From Perlabentimonas sp964490015 (GTDB lineage Bacteria; Bacteroidota; Bacteroidia; Bacteroidales; Tenuifilaceae): a DNA stretch of 64,000 nucleotides. A program made the position numbers and the translations under genes. The stretch lies in the NCBI GenBank assembly GCA_964490015.1, contig CAZBBA010000010.1, positions 13,561 to 77,560 of the forward strand. The letters run 5' to 3'. Positions within the stretch are counted from its first letter, which is position 1; each line of letters starts with the position of its first letter. Positions 44,858-54,983 of the stretch are shown here, piece by piece. Under the pieces are notes generated by a model. That model saw nothing but the letters and a program-made list of their open reading frames with translations. It made no database searches and was not told the origin of the DNA.

Positions 44858-47800
44858 ATGGAAAACCAAAACAACCGCAAGGAAGCTCTCCGCAAAAGGA
44901 TTGAGGATGTGCTGAAGAATAGGAAACCGGACCTGAGCGATTTGGGAAGCAAAACGCTGGAGGAGATACTTCAGGAGGTAAGCATTTATCACCAGGAGTT
45001 GGAGTACCAGAACCTCGAGCTGCAAAGGGTGTACGACGAGCTGGAAAAATCACAGTTTCATTACGTTGAGCTTTTTCAGGACGCACCAATGGGATACGTG
45101 GTGGTTGATGAGGCGAATAAAATCCTGTCGGTAAACAAAATGTTTGCGGGGTATTTTGATAGCAAAATTGAGGAGATAAAGGGGAACTTAATCTCACAAT
45201 ACATCCACCCCGATTTTCAGGATCAGTTTTACCTACTGGTGAAAAAGGTTCATAAGGAGAAAACGAAAAGTAGCGTTTTGGTTAGGTTGTACTGCGAAAA
45301 GGAGAGGTTCGCCAAGCTGGAGTGCAATGTTCAGAAGGAAAATGGTTATGTTTTTTACCGTATGGGCTTCCTCGATGTTACCCGCGAGGTGATAAATGAG
45401 GAGCAGCTTATTGAGAGCAGGGAGCGGTACCGTGCCGTGGCCGATTACGCTTACCACTGGGAGTACTGGCAGGATCAACAGGGGCGATTGCTTTACATGT
45501 CGCCCTCTTGTGAGCGGATTACCGGCTATACTAAGTATGAGTTTTTCGACAACCCCAGGCTAATGGAGGATATTATCCACCCCGACGATAAGCACCATTT
45601 CGATGAGCATAAATCGGTTGCTATTATCCCGGGTGAAACCAGGGTTGAGCATATTGCCGAGTATAGAATTACTCGCAAGGATGGAGAGGTTAGGTGGATT
45701 GGCCATGCATGCCAGAGTATATTTAAGGAGGATGGAACACATATTGGTCAGAGAGCAACAAATAGGGACATAACAGAGAGGAAAAAGATTAGGGAAAACC
45801 TTACTGAAAATCTAAATCTTCTCAGCAATACTCAGGAACTAGCCCACATTGGTAGTTGGGAGTTGGATGTGGAAACCAGTAAGCTAATCTGGTCCGATGA
45901 GATTTATCGAATTTTTGGTATCGATCCGCAGCAGTTTGAGGGATCATATGAAAAATTTCTGGAGACCGTCCACCCTGATGACCGTGAGGCTGTTAATGAA
46001 GCATACGTTAATTCTTTAAGGGATGATGCAAATACCTATGAGATAGAGCACAGAATAGTTAGGCGGGACAACAATGAGGTTAGGTATGTGTATGAAAAAT
46101 GCTACCACGAGAGGGATAATAGCGGTAGGGTTATCCGTTCGGTTGGGATGGTTCAGGATATCACGGAGCGAAAGCAGCGAGAGCAAAAGCTAGTAATTAG
46201 CGACAGAATTTTTAAACACGCTCTCGATATGCTCTGCATTGCCGGGTTCGATGGCTATTTCAAAACCCTAAACCCATCGTGGGAAAAAATATTGGGCTGG
46301 AGTACCGAGGAGCTAATGGCAAAGCCTTGGATAGAATTTGTTCATATGGACGATAGGGAAGCCACCAAGGATATTAGAACCGTACTTGTTGATGGCCAGG
46401 AAATTTACCAGTTCGAGAACCGCTACGTATGCAAGGACGGTAGCTATAAGTGGCTTTCGTGGAACTCATATCCTTACCCCAAGGAGAATATTATGTTTGG
46501 CGTTGCCCGTGACGTTACCTATAAGAAACAGGCCGAGGAAAGGCTACGTAACAGTGAACTCCAGCTTAAGGATCAGAACGAGGAGCTAACTCTTCTCAAT
46601 GAGGAGTTGCAACAATCGAACGAGCAGCTTCGAAATGTAATGGACGAGCTTAAGGAAAGTAACCAGCGGATTAATGCTATCCTTTCAGCCTTACCCGATT
46701 TAATGTTTGTTGTTAATCGCGATGGAGTATATGTCGATTACTATTCGCCCAACGACTCGCTTCTAGTGGCCAAACCCTCAGCATTTCTTGGTAAGTCTGC
46801 TTACCATATCCTGCCCAAGGATATTGCCGAGATGAACATGAGGGCATTGGAGCAGCTCTTTGAAACAGGTGAATATCAGTCGTTCTCTTATAGCCTGGAG
46901 GAGAATAACGAAACCAAGTATTTTGATGCCAGATTAGTATTATTTGGAAGCGATAGAGCCCTTGCCATAGTTAGGGATATTACTGAGCAGAAAAAGGGAC
47001 AGCTTACCATTGCTAAAAATGAGAAATACCTTAAAACCATACTTCAAACTACAGCCGATGGTTTTTGGATTACAGATTTACAGGGAAACCTGCTCGAAGT
47101 AAATGAGGCATACTGCAAAATGTCGGGTTACTCCTTACATGAGTTGATAAACTTGAAGATCGAACAAATAGATGTAAACGAAAACCCCCAACAGGTAGAG
47201 GAACATATTGGCAGGGTTTTGGAATTGGGGTCGGATATCTTCGAAACCAAGCACCGCCGAAAGGATGGGACCATATTCGATGTTGAGGTATCGGTAACCT
47301 ATCTGGATGCCAATGGGGGTCAACTGGTTTGTTTTACTAGGGATATCACTGAGCGTAAACATGCTGAACAGGAACTTAAGGAGAGTAATGAAAACATTAG
47401 CTTCTTGGCCGATAAGGCTCTATCGTTTGTTAAGATTTCCTCGTTTAAAGAGTTTTACAATTTTGTTGGCGAAAGTGTTCATCAGCTCTATCCCGATGCA
47501 TATTTAATGGTAAATTCTGTTTACCTAAAGGAATCCTGTCTTATTACGGAGAAGGTTTATGGTGACAAAGGTGTTGTTAACAAGGCAATTAGCTTACTGG
47601 GATATAAGCTAGAGGGTAAAAGGCATTCTATCAATAAATCTTTCCTAAAAACTGCAGATGGTAAGTTGATGAAAGTTGAGGGTGGATTATACGAGTTCGC
47701 CCTCGGTAACGTGCCCAAAGGTCTAGTTCCAACCATTGAAAAATTGCTGAATATAAATTCCATATATGGAATAGCGATAATAGCAAATGAGGAAATAGTT

Positions 47801-50800
47801 TCAAGTATTGGTATAATCTTCCCAAAGGGATCGGATATCCATAAAATTGAGACCCTTGAGGCATTTGTTAAGCAGGCATCCATTGCGTACAATAGAATTA
47901 TTGCCGAGGAAAGTCTCCGCGTAAGCGAGGATCGCTTTAAACTTAGCATGGAGGCCACCAAAGATGGTCTTTGGGATTGGAATGTGAAAACTAAAGAGGC
48001 TTACTACAGTCCGGCTTACTACACCATGCTGGGGTATGAGGTAGGTGGGTTTTCCACAACAGGAAGTGTTTGGAAAAGGTTGGTGCATCCCGATGATTGG
48101 GACAGAGTTAATGGGGTGATCAATAGTTGTGTAAATGGGATATCCGAGAATTTTAGTATGGAATTTCGGATGAAATCAAATAGTGGGGAGTGGAAATGGA
48201 TTTATTCCAGAGCAAGGGCTGTTGAGCGCGATAAGAATGGCAAAGCATTAAGAATGGTTGGCACCCACGTTGATATCACGGAAAGGAAGAATGCCGAGAA
48301 CGAAATATTAAAGCGCGAGTTGCTACTTAACAAAATCTTTGATGTTATTCCCATAGGTTTATGGTTTACCGATGAAAAGGGAACATTGCAAAGGGGAAAC
48401 CCTGCAGGTGTTAAAATATGGGGTGCCGAACCTACCGTTCCCTACGAGGAGTATGGAGTATTTAAAGCCCGCCGCTTACCCTCTGGCGAGGAGATCGCTC
48501 CTGACGATTGGGCCCTGGCACATACCATTAAGGATGGTAAAACCATTACCGATGAGCTGATTGAGATTGATGCCTTCGATGGCAAAACAAGAACAATCCT
48601 TAACTACACAGCACCAGTGCTCGACAATGAAGGCAAAATGCTGGGCGCCATAGTGGTGAACAACGATATCACAGAGTTGCACAAGGCACAGGAAAACTTA
48701 AGAACTAGTCAGCAACTACTCCAAACCATATCCGACAATATGTTCGACTTGGTTGCCCTTTCAGACCTAGAGGGGAACTATACCTTTGCCGGAGCATCGC
48801 ACAAAATACTTGGTTACGAGATAGATGAGATTATTGGAACTACCGTGATGGCCTATGTGCATCCCGAAGATTTACCAATGGTGCAAGAAGCCTTTGGTGA
48901 GTTTATTGCTAACCAAGAGGATAACAAACGGGTTGAGTATCGGAACAGATGTGCCGATGGCACTTACCTATGGTTTGAAACAGTGGGCAGATTTATACTC
49001 GATGAGAATGGGAAGCCAAATCAAATTCTATTCAACTCTAGGGATATAACCCAGCGCATACAAGCTGACCAAGCTCTTCGGGAAAGCGAAACCCGCTTCA
49101 AGGCACTCCACAATGCATCCTTTGGAGGGATAACAATTCACGACAAGGGGCTTATTCTCGATTGCAACCAGGGGCTATCAGAAATTACTGGCTATTGCCA
49201 GGAGGAGCTAATTGGTATGAATGGCCTACTGCTTATTGCAGAGGAAACCCGTGATATGGTGCTCGATAATATCCTTGCTGGATACGAGAAGCCCTACGAG
49301 GCCTTGGGAATCAGGAAGGATGGCTCAAAATATCCTTTGCGCTTAGAGGCCAGAAACATCCCCTATAAGGGAAAACAGGTTAGGGTGGTTGAGTTTAGGG
49401 ATATTACCGAGCAGAAACTTGCCGAGGAAAAGTTGGCTCACTCACATTACCTAATGCGCTATATCATTGAGCACAGTAGTAGTGCAATAGCGGTGCATGA
49501 TAGGGATATGAACTACATATATGTAAGTCAGCGTTACCTTAAGGAGTATAATGTAAAAGACAGTAATATTATTGGAAAGAATCACTATGAGATCTTCCCC
49601 GATTTACCCCAGAAATGGAGGGATGTTCACCAGAAAGCATTAGCTGGTGAAATATCAAGTGCCGAGGATGATCCATACTACAAGGATGATGGAACGGTGG
49701 AATGGACCCGCTGGGAGTGCCGTCCATGGTATGACGTGGATGGATCGATAGGTGGGATAATAGTTTACACCGAGGTGATTACCGAGCGTAAGCAGGCAGA
49801 ACTAGCTCTCAAAAAAAGTCAGGAAATACTAAGCGAAACCCAAAAACTAACTAAAGTAGGTGGCTGGGAATGGGATGTGGAGAAGCAGACTATGACATGG
49901 ACCGATGAGGTTTACCGAATTCATGGGCTTAGAAGGGAGGAGATAAGTGACCATGGTGAAGGAACCATCGCCAAAAGCATTGAGTGCTATGCGCCTGAAT
50001 TTCGTTCATTGGTTCAAGAATCCTTTGGCCGATGCGTTGAGCATGGCGAACCCTATGATATTGAGGTTCCTTTCACTAACCTACAGGGCGAGAAGCTTTG
50101 GGTTCGCACCACAGCCAAGGCCAATTATGTCAATGGCAAGATAGCTAGCGTTATTGGTAATATTATGGATATTACTGAGCGTAAAAACGCTGAGATAACT
50201 GTTAAGCAGAGCGAGGAGAAGTACCGAATGCTTTTTGAGGCGAATAGGGACGGTATCGCCATTTTTAGGTTTCAACCCGACGGAGGCGCTACAACCTTTA
50301 TTGAAGCGAACCCATCCGCCGCCAAAATGCTTGGCTATACCTACGAAGAGTTCCTTCAGATTACCGTAAACGACTTGGAGGTAGAGGTGGGTAAGTCCAT
50401 TATGGAGAGAAGGATGAGGGATTTGAAATCTACCGGTTTGGCCGAATTCGAAACAACGCTAAGGCATAAGAATGGCCATTTTATATACGCCAATGTTAAA
50501 GCAATTGTAATAAACTATTTGGGTGGACCGGCAGTGCTAAATATTACCCGAGATATTACTGATCGCAAACAGGTCGAACTAGCCATTAAAGCCAAAACGG
50601 CCGAGCTGGAGGCGATATATAATAACTCCCCACTCATGATGTGCATACTCGATGAACATCAGAATGTGGTGTATGCCAACAACTACCTGGTGGAGTTTTT
50701 TGGAAAACCATACGATGAGATAATCAATGGCAGGGCCTGTGGCGTATTTGGCTGTATAAACGCAAGCGAGCATAAGTTGGGGTGCGGGTATAGTAGCAAA

Positions 50801-53800
50801 TGCCCCAGCTGCGACCTAAATAATGCCATTGCTCAAACCATTAAAACAGGCCAAAGCCTGCGCGATGTGGAGTACAATGCGGTTGTTGATTTTCTTGGGG
50901 AGAATAAGGATATCTCGCTGATGGCTTACACATCACTAATTAAAACCCAAAAGAAGCTAGTTTCCCTAATATTTGTTGATGTCTCAGAGCGAAAACAGAT
51001 GGAGGATGCCCTCCGTGAAAGAGAGGAGATGATGCGTAGTTCGCAGTCGGTGGCACAAATTTGTTCCTATTCAACAAATCTGAATGAGGATGAGATAGGG
51101 AAAAGTGCTTGGGTTTGTTCACCCGAGTTTTACAATATATTTGGAATAGACGATACCTATCCGCATACCATTGAGGGCTGGGCAAACTTTATTCATCCAG
51201 ATTGCCGAGAAGAAGTTTTTGCTTACCATGAATCTGTTGTTAAGGAAAAGAAATCTTTCAATCGTGAGTATAAGATAATCCGCATTAACGATGGAGCAGA
51301 ACGCTGGGTACTTGGTACTGGTGAGCTGGTGTACGATAAGAGTGGAAAGCCAATTAGGATGTATGGGGCAATTCAGGACATTACCGAACGTAAACATGCC
51401 GAGAATGCCCTCCGCGAAAGCGAGGAGCGCTTCCGGGGCCTATACGAGAACGCCACCGTGGGCATCTACCGTACAACGCCCGATGGACAAATATTATTGG
51501 CAAACCCGGCCCTCGTAAGAATGCTGGAGTACTCAAGCTTTGAGGAGTTAACCAGGCGTAACCTCAATAATAAGGACTACGAAACGGGTTTCGAAAGAAC
51601 TGAATTTATGCGGCTAATTGAGGAGAGAGGCGAGGTAAAAGGGTTGCAATCGGGCTGGAGAACAAAGAGCGGAAAGATTATCAATATCTCCGAGAGTGCT
51701 AGAGCCGTTTACGACAATAAGGGAAAAGTGCTTTACTACGAGGGGATTGTGGAGGATATAACCGAACGCAAAAAAGCTGTGGATGCGCTTAGGGCAAGTC
51801 AGGAGCGCATATCAAGCATATTCCGCGTGGCTCCCATAGGCATTGGCGTGGTGGTTAATCGGGTTTTAACCGAGGTGAACCAAACCATTTGCGATATTAC
51901 TGGGTATGCCAAGGATGAGCTGTTGGGTCAGAGCGCCCAAATACTTTACCCCACCAAGGAGGAGTTTGAATACGTTGGTAAAGAGAAGTACAGGCAGATT
52001 ACCGAGAAGGGAACGGGAACGGTTGAAACCATCTGGCAAAGGAAGGATGGTTCCCTTATTAATGTTTTACTATCATCAACCCCAATTGTTCAGGGCGATT
52101 TATCCCAAGGGGTAACTTTTACCGCTCTCGATATTACCCAGCGTAAACAAAACGAACGGCTTAGGGATGGGCGGTTAAGACTTCTGGAGTTTGCCGATAC
52201 GCATTCGCTTCCCGAGCTGCTAAAGGAAACTCTTGCCGTGGCCGAAGACCTTACGGGTAGCCAGATTGGCTTTTACCATTTTATTGATGAGGAGAAAGGT
52301 GTCATTAAGCTTAATCAATGGTCGGAACGAACAGAGAAGGAGTTCTGCAAAGTTACAGGTAAATTTGATATGCACTACCCCATTGATAAAGCTGGTGTTT
52401 GGGTTGAGTGTGTAAAGAAGCGTAAGCCCATAATTCATAACGATTACCAAGCGTTAGCCCATCGAAAGGAGTTACCCAAGGGGCATGCGCTTGTTTCACG
52501 CGAGTTAACTGTTCCCGTTATCCGCAATAAGCGCATTGTGGCGGTGCTGGGCATAGGCAACAAGGCCACTAATTATTGCAAAAATGATATCGATATCATT
52601 ACCCAGCTGGCCGATATGGCCTGGGATATTGCCGAGCGTAAAATGGCCGAGGAGCAGGTGCTTAAACTTTCAAAGGGAATAGAACAAAGCCCAGCCACCG
52701 TTGTAATTACTGATATTGATGGGAACATTGAGTTCGTAAACCCGATGTTCACTGAGGTAACCGGTTATACCGCTCAGGAGGCAATGGGACAAAACCCTCG
52801 GGTACTAAAATCCGATTTCCATACCCAGGAGTTTTATAGGGAGCTTTGGGATACCATTAAGGGCGGAAACGATTGGCGGGGTGAACTTTGCAATAGGAAG
52901 AAGGGCGGTGAAATCTACTGGGAGTCGGCATCAATTTCGCCCATAAAGAACGAGAATGGCGAGATTGTAAACTTTATTGCTGTTAAGGAGGATATCACCG
53001 ATCGCAAGAACGCAATACTTGCCCTTGAGCAGAACAACAGGCTAATTAACACCATGCTCGATAATCTTCCCATTGGCATTTTTATGGTCGATGCGATTAA
53101 TGGAAAGCCAATTATTGCCAACGAGCATGCCAAAAAGCTGTTGGGTAGAGGAATTGTTGACGATGCCAGCACTGAAACCCTATCGGAGGTTTATATGGCT
53201 TACAAAGCGGGATCAGCTAATTTATACCCTACTGAGGAAATGCCTATTGTGAGAGGTATGAACGGACAAGCATCGTATGTTGACGATATGGAGGTTCTGC
53301 AACCCGATGGTAATAGAGTCTTTTTAGAAGTATACGGATGCCCTGTGTACAACAGCAACGGCGAGGTGTGGGCAAGCCTGGTTGGCTTTACCGATATTAC
53401 AGAAAGGAAAAAGGCCGAGGTTGCATTAAGGGAGAGTGAACTCACCCTAAAGGAGAAGAACGAGGAGTACCTGGCCCTAAACGAGGAGCTAACCGAAAGC
53501 AACCAGCGTATTATTGCCATTAACCATGATCTTGTGGTTGCCCGTCAGAAGGCCGAGGAGAGCGATAAGTTGAAGAGCGCATTCCTGGCCAATATGAGCC
53601 ACGAGATTCGCACTCCAATGAATGCCATTATTGGTTTCTCCGAAATGCTGCTAAATCCCAATCTGCCCAATGAGCGAAAAGATTTCTTTGCACAAATCCT
53701 TAACACAGCCTGCCATCAGCTGCTTAACGTGGTGGAGGATGTAATCGACATCTCAAAAATTGAAACTGGTCAAATGGAGGTTCATCAGAGCGAGGTTCAA

Positions 53801-54661
53801 ATAAATCAAACATTAAGTAGAATTAAGGAGATTTTTTTACCTCAGGCTAACTCCAACGGCGTGCAGATTACAACAACCAAATTCTTCCCCGATGGTGAGG
53901 ATCGTGTGATTACCGATGCCAATAAGCTAAACCAAGTACTTACAAACTTGGTAAGCAATGCGGTAAAGTTTACCGATAGCGGAACAATTCAAATAGCCTA
54001 CTCTGTTAGGAATAAAATGCTCGAGTTTTCGGTGTCCGATACTGGTGTGGGAATTGATAGGGAGCACCACGAGCTGATTTTTGAGCGTTTCCGACAGGTC
54101 GAAATGGGGTCGACCCGCCAGTACGGCGGAACAGGGCTAGGGCTCCCCATTAGCAAATCGTTTGTCGAGATGTTGGGGGGTACAATTTGGCTAGAGTCTG
54201 AGCCGGGTAAGGGTTCTGCGTTTTTCTTCACCATACCCTATTATCCAACCCAAATGGAGGAAACGAGTAGGCTTAACAACGACGTCGAATTCAACTTTAC
54301 CGGTAAAACAATCCTGATTGCTGAGGATGAGGAGGCCAACTTTCTTTACATCAACGAGCTTATTGAGGAGACTGGTGCAACAATTATCAGGGCAACCAAT
54401 GGCCAGGAGGCCATTGATATCTTCTTCTCAGATGTAGAGGTTAATGTCATTCTAATGGATATTAAAATGCCCATGGTTGGTGGAATTGAGGCTACTGAGG
54501 CTATTCGACAACGCAACAATGAGATCCCAATTATTGCCCTAACCGCTTACGCCATGTCCAGCGACAGGGAGAAGTGCTTAAGCGCAGGTTGCAACAAGTA
54601 CCTCTCCAAACCAGTAAGGCGAAATGAGCTGCTTAGGGCTATTGCCGATATAATTATGTAA
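44858..54661 (+). CDS. Giant hybrid histidine kinase, about 19 PAS and 2 GAF-type domains
   Basis: A 3267-residue protein in a single open frame, with no signal peptide or membrane span. After a helical start (YHQELEYQNLEL) I count 19 PAS domains, beginning near residues 68, 190, 319, 450, 605, 725, 1027, 1157, 1288, 1415, 1533, 1657, 1789, 1917, 2059, 2193, 2318, 2604 and 2730. Most end in DITERK or a close variant. A GAF-like domain lies at about 847-1017 and a GAF_2-type at 2438-2596. PAS 14 carries five cysteines (C1961, C1966, C1976, C1982, C1985). A coiled coil leads to HisKA (His2915 in MSHEIRTPMN), HATPase_c (NLVSNAVKF, GGTGLGLPI) and a receiver with Asp3201 in ILMDIKMP. It should integrate many cytoplasmic cues. 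The frame is intact, which argues for selection. Confidence 0.95.
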   Translation: MENQNNRKEALRKRIEDVLKNRKPDLSDLGSKTLEEILQEVSIYHQELEYQNLELQRVYDELEKSQFHYVELFQDAPMGYVVVDEANKILSVNKMFAGYFDSKIEEIKGNLISQYIHPDFQDQFYLLVKKVHKEKTKSSVLVRLYCEKERFAKLECNVQKENGYVFYRMGFLDVTREVINEEQLIESRERYRAVADYAYHWEYWQDQQGRLLYMSPSCERITGYTKYEFFDNPRLMEDIIHPDDKHHFDEHKSVAIIPGETRVEHIAEYRITRKDGEVRWIGHACQSIFKEDGTHIGQRATNRDITERKKIRENLTENLNLLSNTQELAHIGSWELDVETSKLIWSDEIYRIFGIDPQQFEGSYEKFLETVHPDDREAVNEAYVNSLRDDANTYEIEHRIVRRDNNEVRYVYEKCYHERDNSGRVIRSVGMVQDITERKQREQKLVISDRIFKHALDMLCIAGFDGYFKTLNPSWEKILGWSTEELMAKPWIEFVHMDDREATKDIRTVLVDGQEIYQFENRYVCKDGSYKWLSWNSYPYPKENIMFGVARDVTYKKQAEERLRNSELQLKDQNEELTLLNEELQQSNEQLRNVMDELKESNQRINAILSALPDLMFVVNRDGVYVDYYSPNDSLLVAKPSAFLGKSAYHILPKDIAEMNMRALEQLFETGEYQSFSYSLEENNETKYFDARLVLFGSDRALAIVRDITEQKKGQLTIAKNEKYLKTILQTTADGFWITDLQGNLLEVNEAYCKMSGYSLHELINLKIEQIDVNENPQQVEEHIGRVLELGSDIFETKHRRKDGTIFDVEVSVTYLDANGGQLVCFTRDITERKHAEQELKESNENISFLADKALSFVKISSFKEFYNFVGESVHQLYPDAYLMVNSVYLKESCLITEKVYGDKGVVNKAISLLGYKLEGKRHSINKSFLKTADGKLMKVEGGLYEFALGNVPKGLVPTIEKLLNINSIYGIAIIANEEIVSSIGIIFPKGSDIHKIETLEAFVKQASIAYNRIIAEESLRVSEDRFKLSMEATKDGLWDWNVKTKEAYYSPAYYTMLGYEVGGFSTTGSVWKRLVHPDDWDRVNGVINSCVNGISENFSMEFRMKSNSGEWKWIYSRARAVERDKNGKALRMVGTHVDITERKNAENEILKRELLLNKIFDVIPIGLWFTDEKGTLQRGNPAGVKIWGAEPTVPYEEYGVFKARRLPSGEEIAPDDWALAHTIKDGKTITDELIEIDAFDGKTRTILNYTAPVLDNEGKMLGAIVVNNDITELHKAQENLRTSQQLLQTISDNMFDLVALSDLEGNYTFAGASHKILGYEIDEIIGTTVMAYVHPEDLPMVQEAFGEFIANQEDNKRVEYRNRCADGTYLWFETVGRFILDENGKPNQILFNSRDITQRIQADQALRESETRFKALHNASFGGITIHDKGLILDCNQGLSEITGYCQEELIGMNGLLLIAEETRDMVLDNILAGYEKPYEALGIRKDGSKYPLRLEARNIPYKGKQVRVVEFRDITEQKLAEEKLAHSHYLMRYIIEHSSSAIAVHDRDMNYIYVSQRYLKEYNVKDSNIIGKNHYEIFPDLPQKWRDVHQKALAGEISSAEDDPYYKDDGTVEWTRWECRPWYDVDGSIGGIIVYTEVITERKQAELALKKSQEILSETQKLTKVGGWEWDVEKQTMTWTDEVYRIHGLRREEISDHGEGTIAKSIECYAPEFRSLVQESFGRCVEHGEPYDIEVPFTNLQGEKLWVRTTAKANYVNGKIASVIGNIMDITERKNAEITVKQSEEKYRMLFEANRDGIAIFRFQPDGGATTFIEANPSAAKMLGYTYEEFLQITVNDLEVEVGKSIMERRMRDLKSTGLAEFETTLRHKNGHFIYANVKAIVINYLGGPAVLNITRDITDRKQVELAIKAKTAELEAIYNNSPLMMCILDEHQNVVYANNYLVEFFGKPYDEIINGRACGVFGCINASEHKLGCGYSSKCPSCDLNNAIAQTIKTGQSLRDVEYNAVVDFLGENKDISLMAYTSLIKTQKKLVSLIFVDVSERKQMEDALREREEMMRSSQSVAQICSYSTNLNEDEIGKSAWVCSPEFYNIFGIDDTYPHTIEGWANFIHPDCREEVFAYHESVVKEKKSFNREYKIIRINDGAERWVLGTGELVYDKSGKPIRMYGAIQDITERKHAENALRESEERFRGLYENATVGIYRTTPDGQILLANPALVRMLEYSSFEELTRRNLNNKDYETGFERTEFMRLIEERGEVKGLQSGWRTKSGKIINISESARAVYDNKGKVLYYEGIVEDITERKKAVDALRASQERISSIFRVAPIGIGVVVNRVLTEVNQTICDITGYAKDELLGQSAQILYPTKEEFEYVGKEKYRQITEKGTGTVETIWQRKDGSLINVLLSSTPIVQGDLSQGVTFTALDITQRKQNERLRDGRLRLLEFADTHSLPELLKETLAVAEDLTGSQIGFYHFIDEEKGVIKLNQWSERTEKEFCKVTGKFDMHYPIDKAGVWVECVKKRKPIIHNDYQALAHRKELPKGHALVSRELTVPVIRNKRIVAVLGIGNKATNYCKNDIDIITQLADMAWDIAERKMAEEQVLKLSKGIEQSPATVVITDIDGNIEFVNPMFTEVTGYTAQEAMGQNPRVLKSDFHTQEFYRELWDTIKGGNDWRGELCNRKKGGEIYWESASISPIKNENGEIVNFIAVKEDITDRKNAILALEQNNRLINTMLDNLPIGIFMVDAINGKPIIANEHAKKLLGRGIVDDASTETLSEVYMAYKAGSANLYPTEEMPIVRGMNGQASYVDDMEVLQPDGNRVFLEVYGCPVYNSNGEVWASLVGFTDITERKKAEVALRESELTLKEKNEEYLALNEELTESNQRIIAINHDLVVARQKAEESDKLKSAFLANMSHEIRTPMNAIIGFSEMLLNPNLPNERKDFFAQILNTACHQLLNVVEDVIDISKIETGQMEVHQSEVQINQTLSRIKEIFLPQANSNGVQITTTKFFPDGEDRVITDANKLNQVLTNLVSNAVKFTDSGTIQIAYSVRNKMLEFSVSDTGVGIDREHHELIFERFRQVEMGSTRQYGGTGLGLPISKSFVEMLGGTIWLESEPGKGSAFFFTIPYYPTQMEETSRLNNDVEFNFTGKTILIAEDEEANFLYINELIEETGATIIRATNGQEAIDIFFSDVEVNVILMDIKMPMVGGIEATEAIRQRNNEIPIIALTAYAMSSDREKCLSAGCNKYLSKPVRRNELLRAIADIIM

Positions 54662-54983
54662 GCAAACAGAAAGCAACCAAGCGTAGAAATCAAATTTTGT
54701 TATAATTTTATTGAAACGCTTTAAATTTTATTAATATATTGGTTTACAATTGAGGGTGTATAAAGTCTAAAAACCAATTTTATTCTCTTTGTGTATCAAA
54801 CATAAAAAGAAAGGAGAAACAAATCTAACGGGAACTTTGCGGTTTCTTTGTGAGGCTTTGCGAAACAGTATTTTAAGCATAGTGCAAAGTTCCACAAAGG
54901 GCTTTTGAGACACCCTCACGATTGAGAATATTATTCATAAATAAAATTTAAACAGCTTATCGGCTTTTTGTAAGAATTTATCC
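54662..54983. other. 322-base gap with an inverted repeat, no gene
   Basis: GGAACTTTGC (54831-54840) and GCAAAGTTCC (54884-54893) are perfect inverted repeats, with GTTTC/GAAAC nested between them, so the 63 bases can form a long branched hairpin. TTTTGAGACACCCTC, just to the right (near 54905), differs by one base from the reverse of part of the hairpin at 28196-28220. The rest is AT-rich. I see no coding sequence or clear promoter. Confidence 0.55.
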
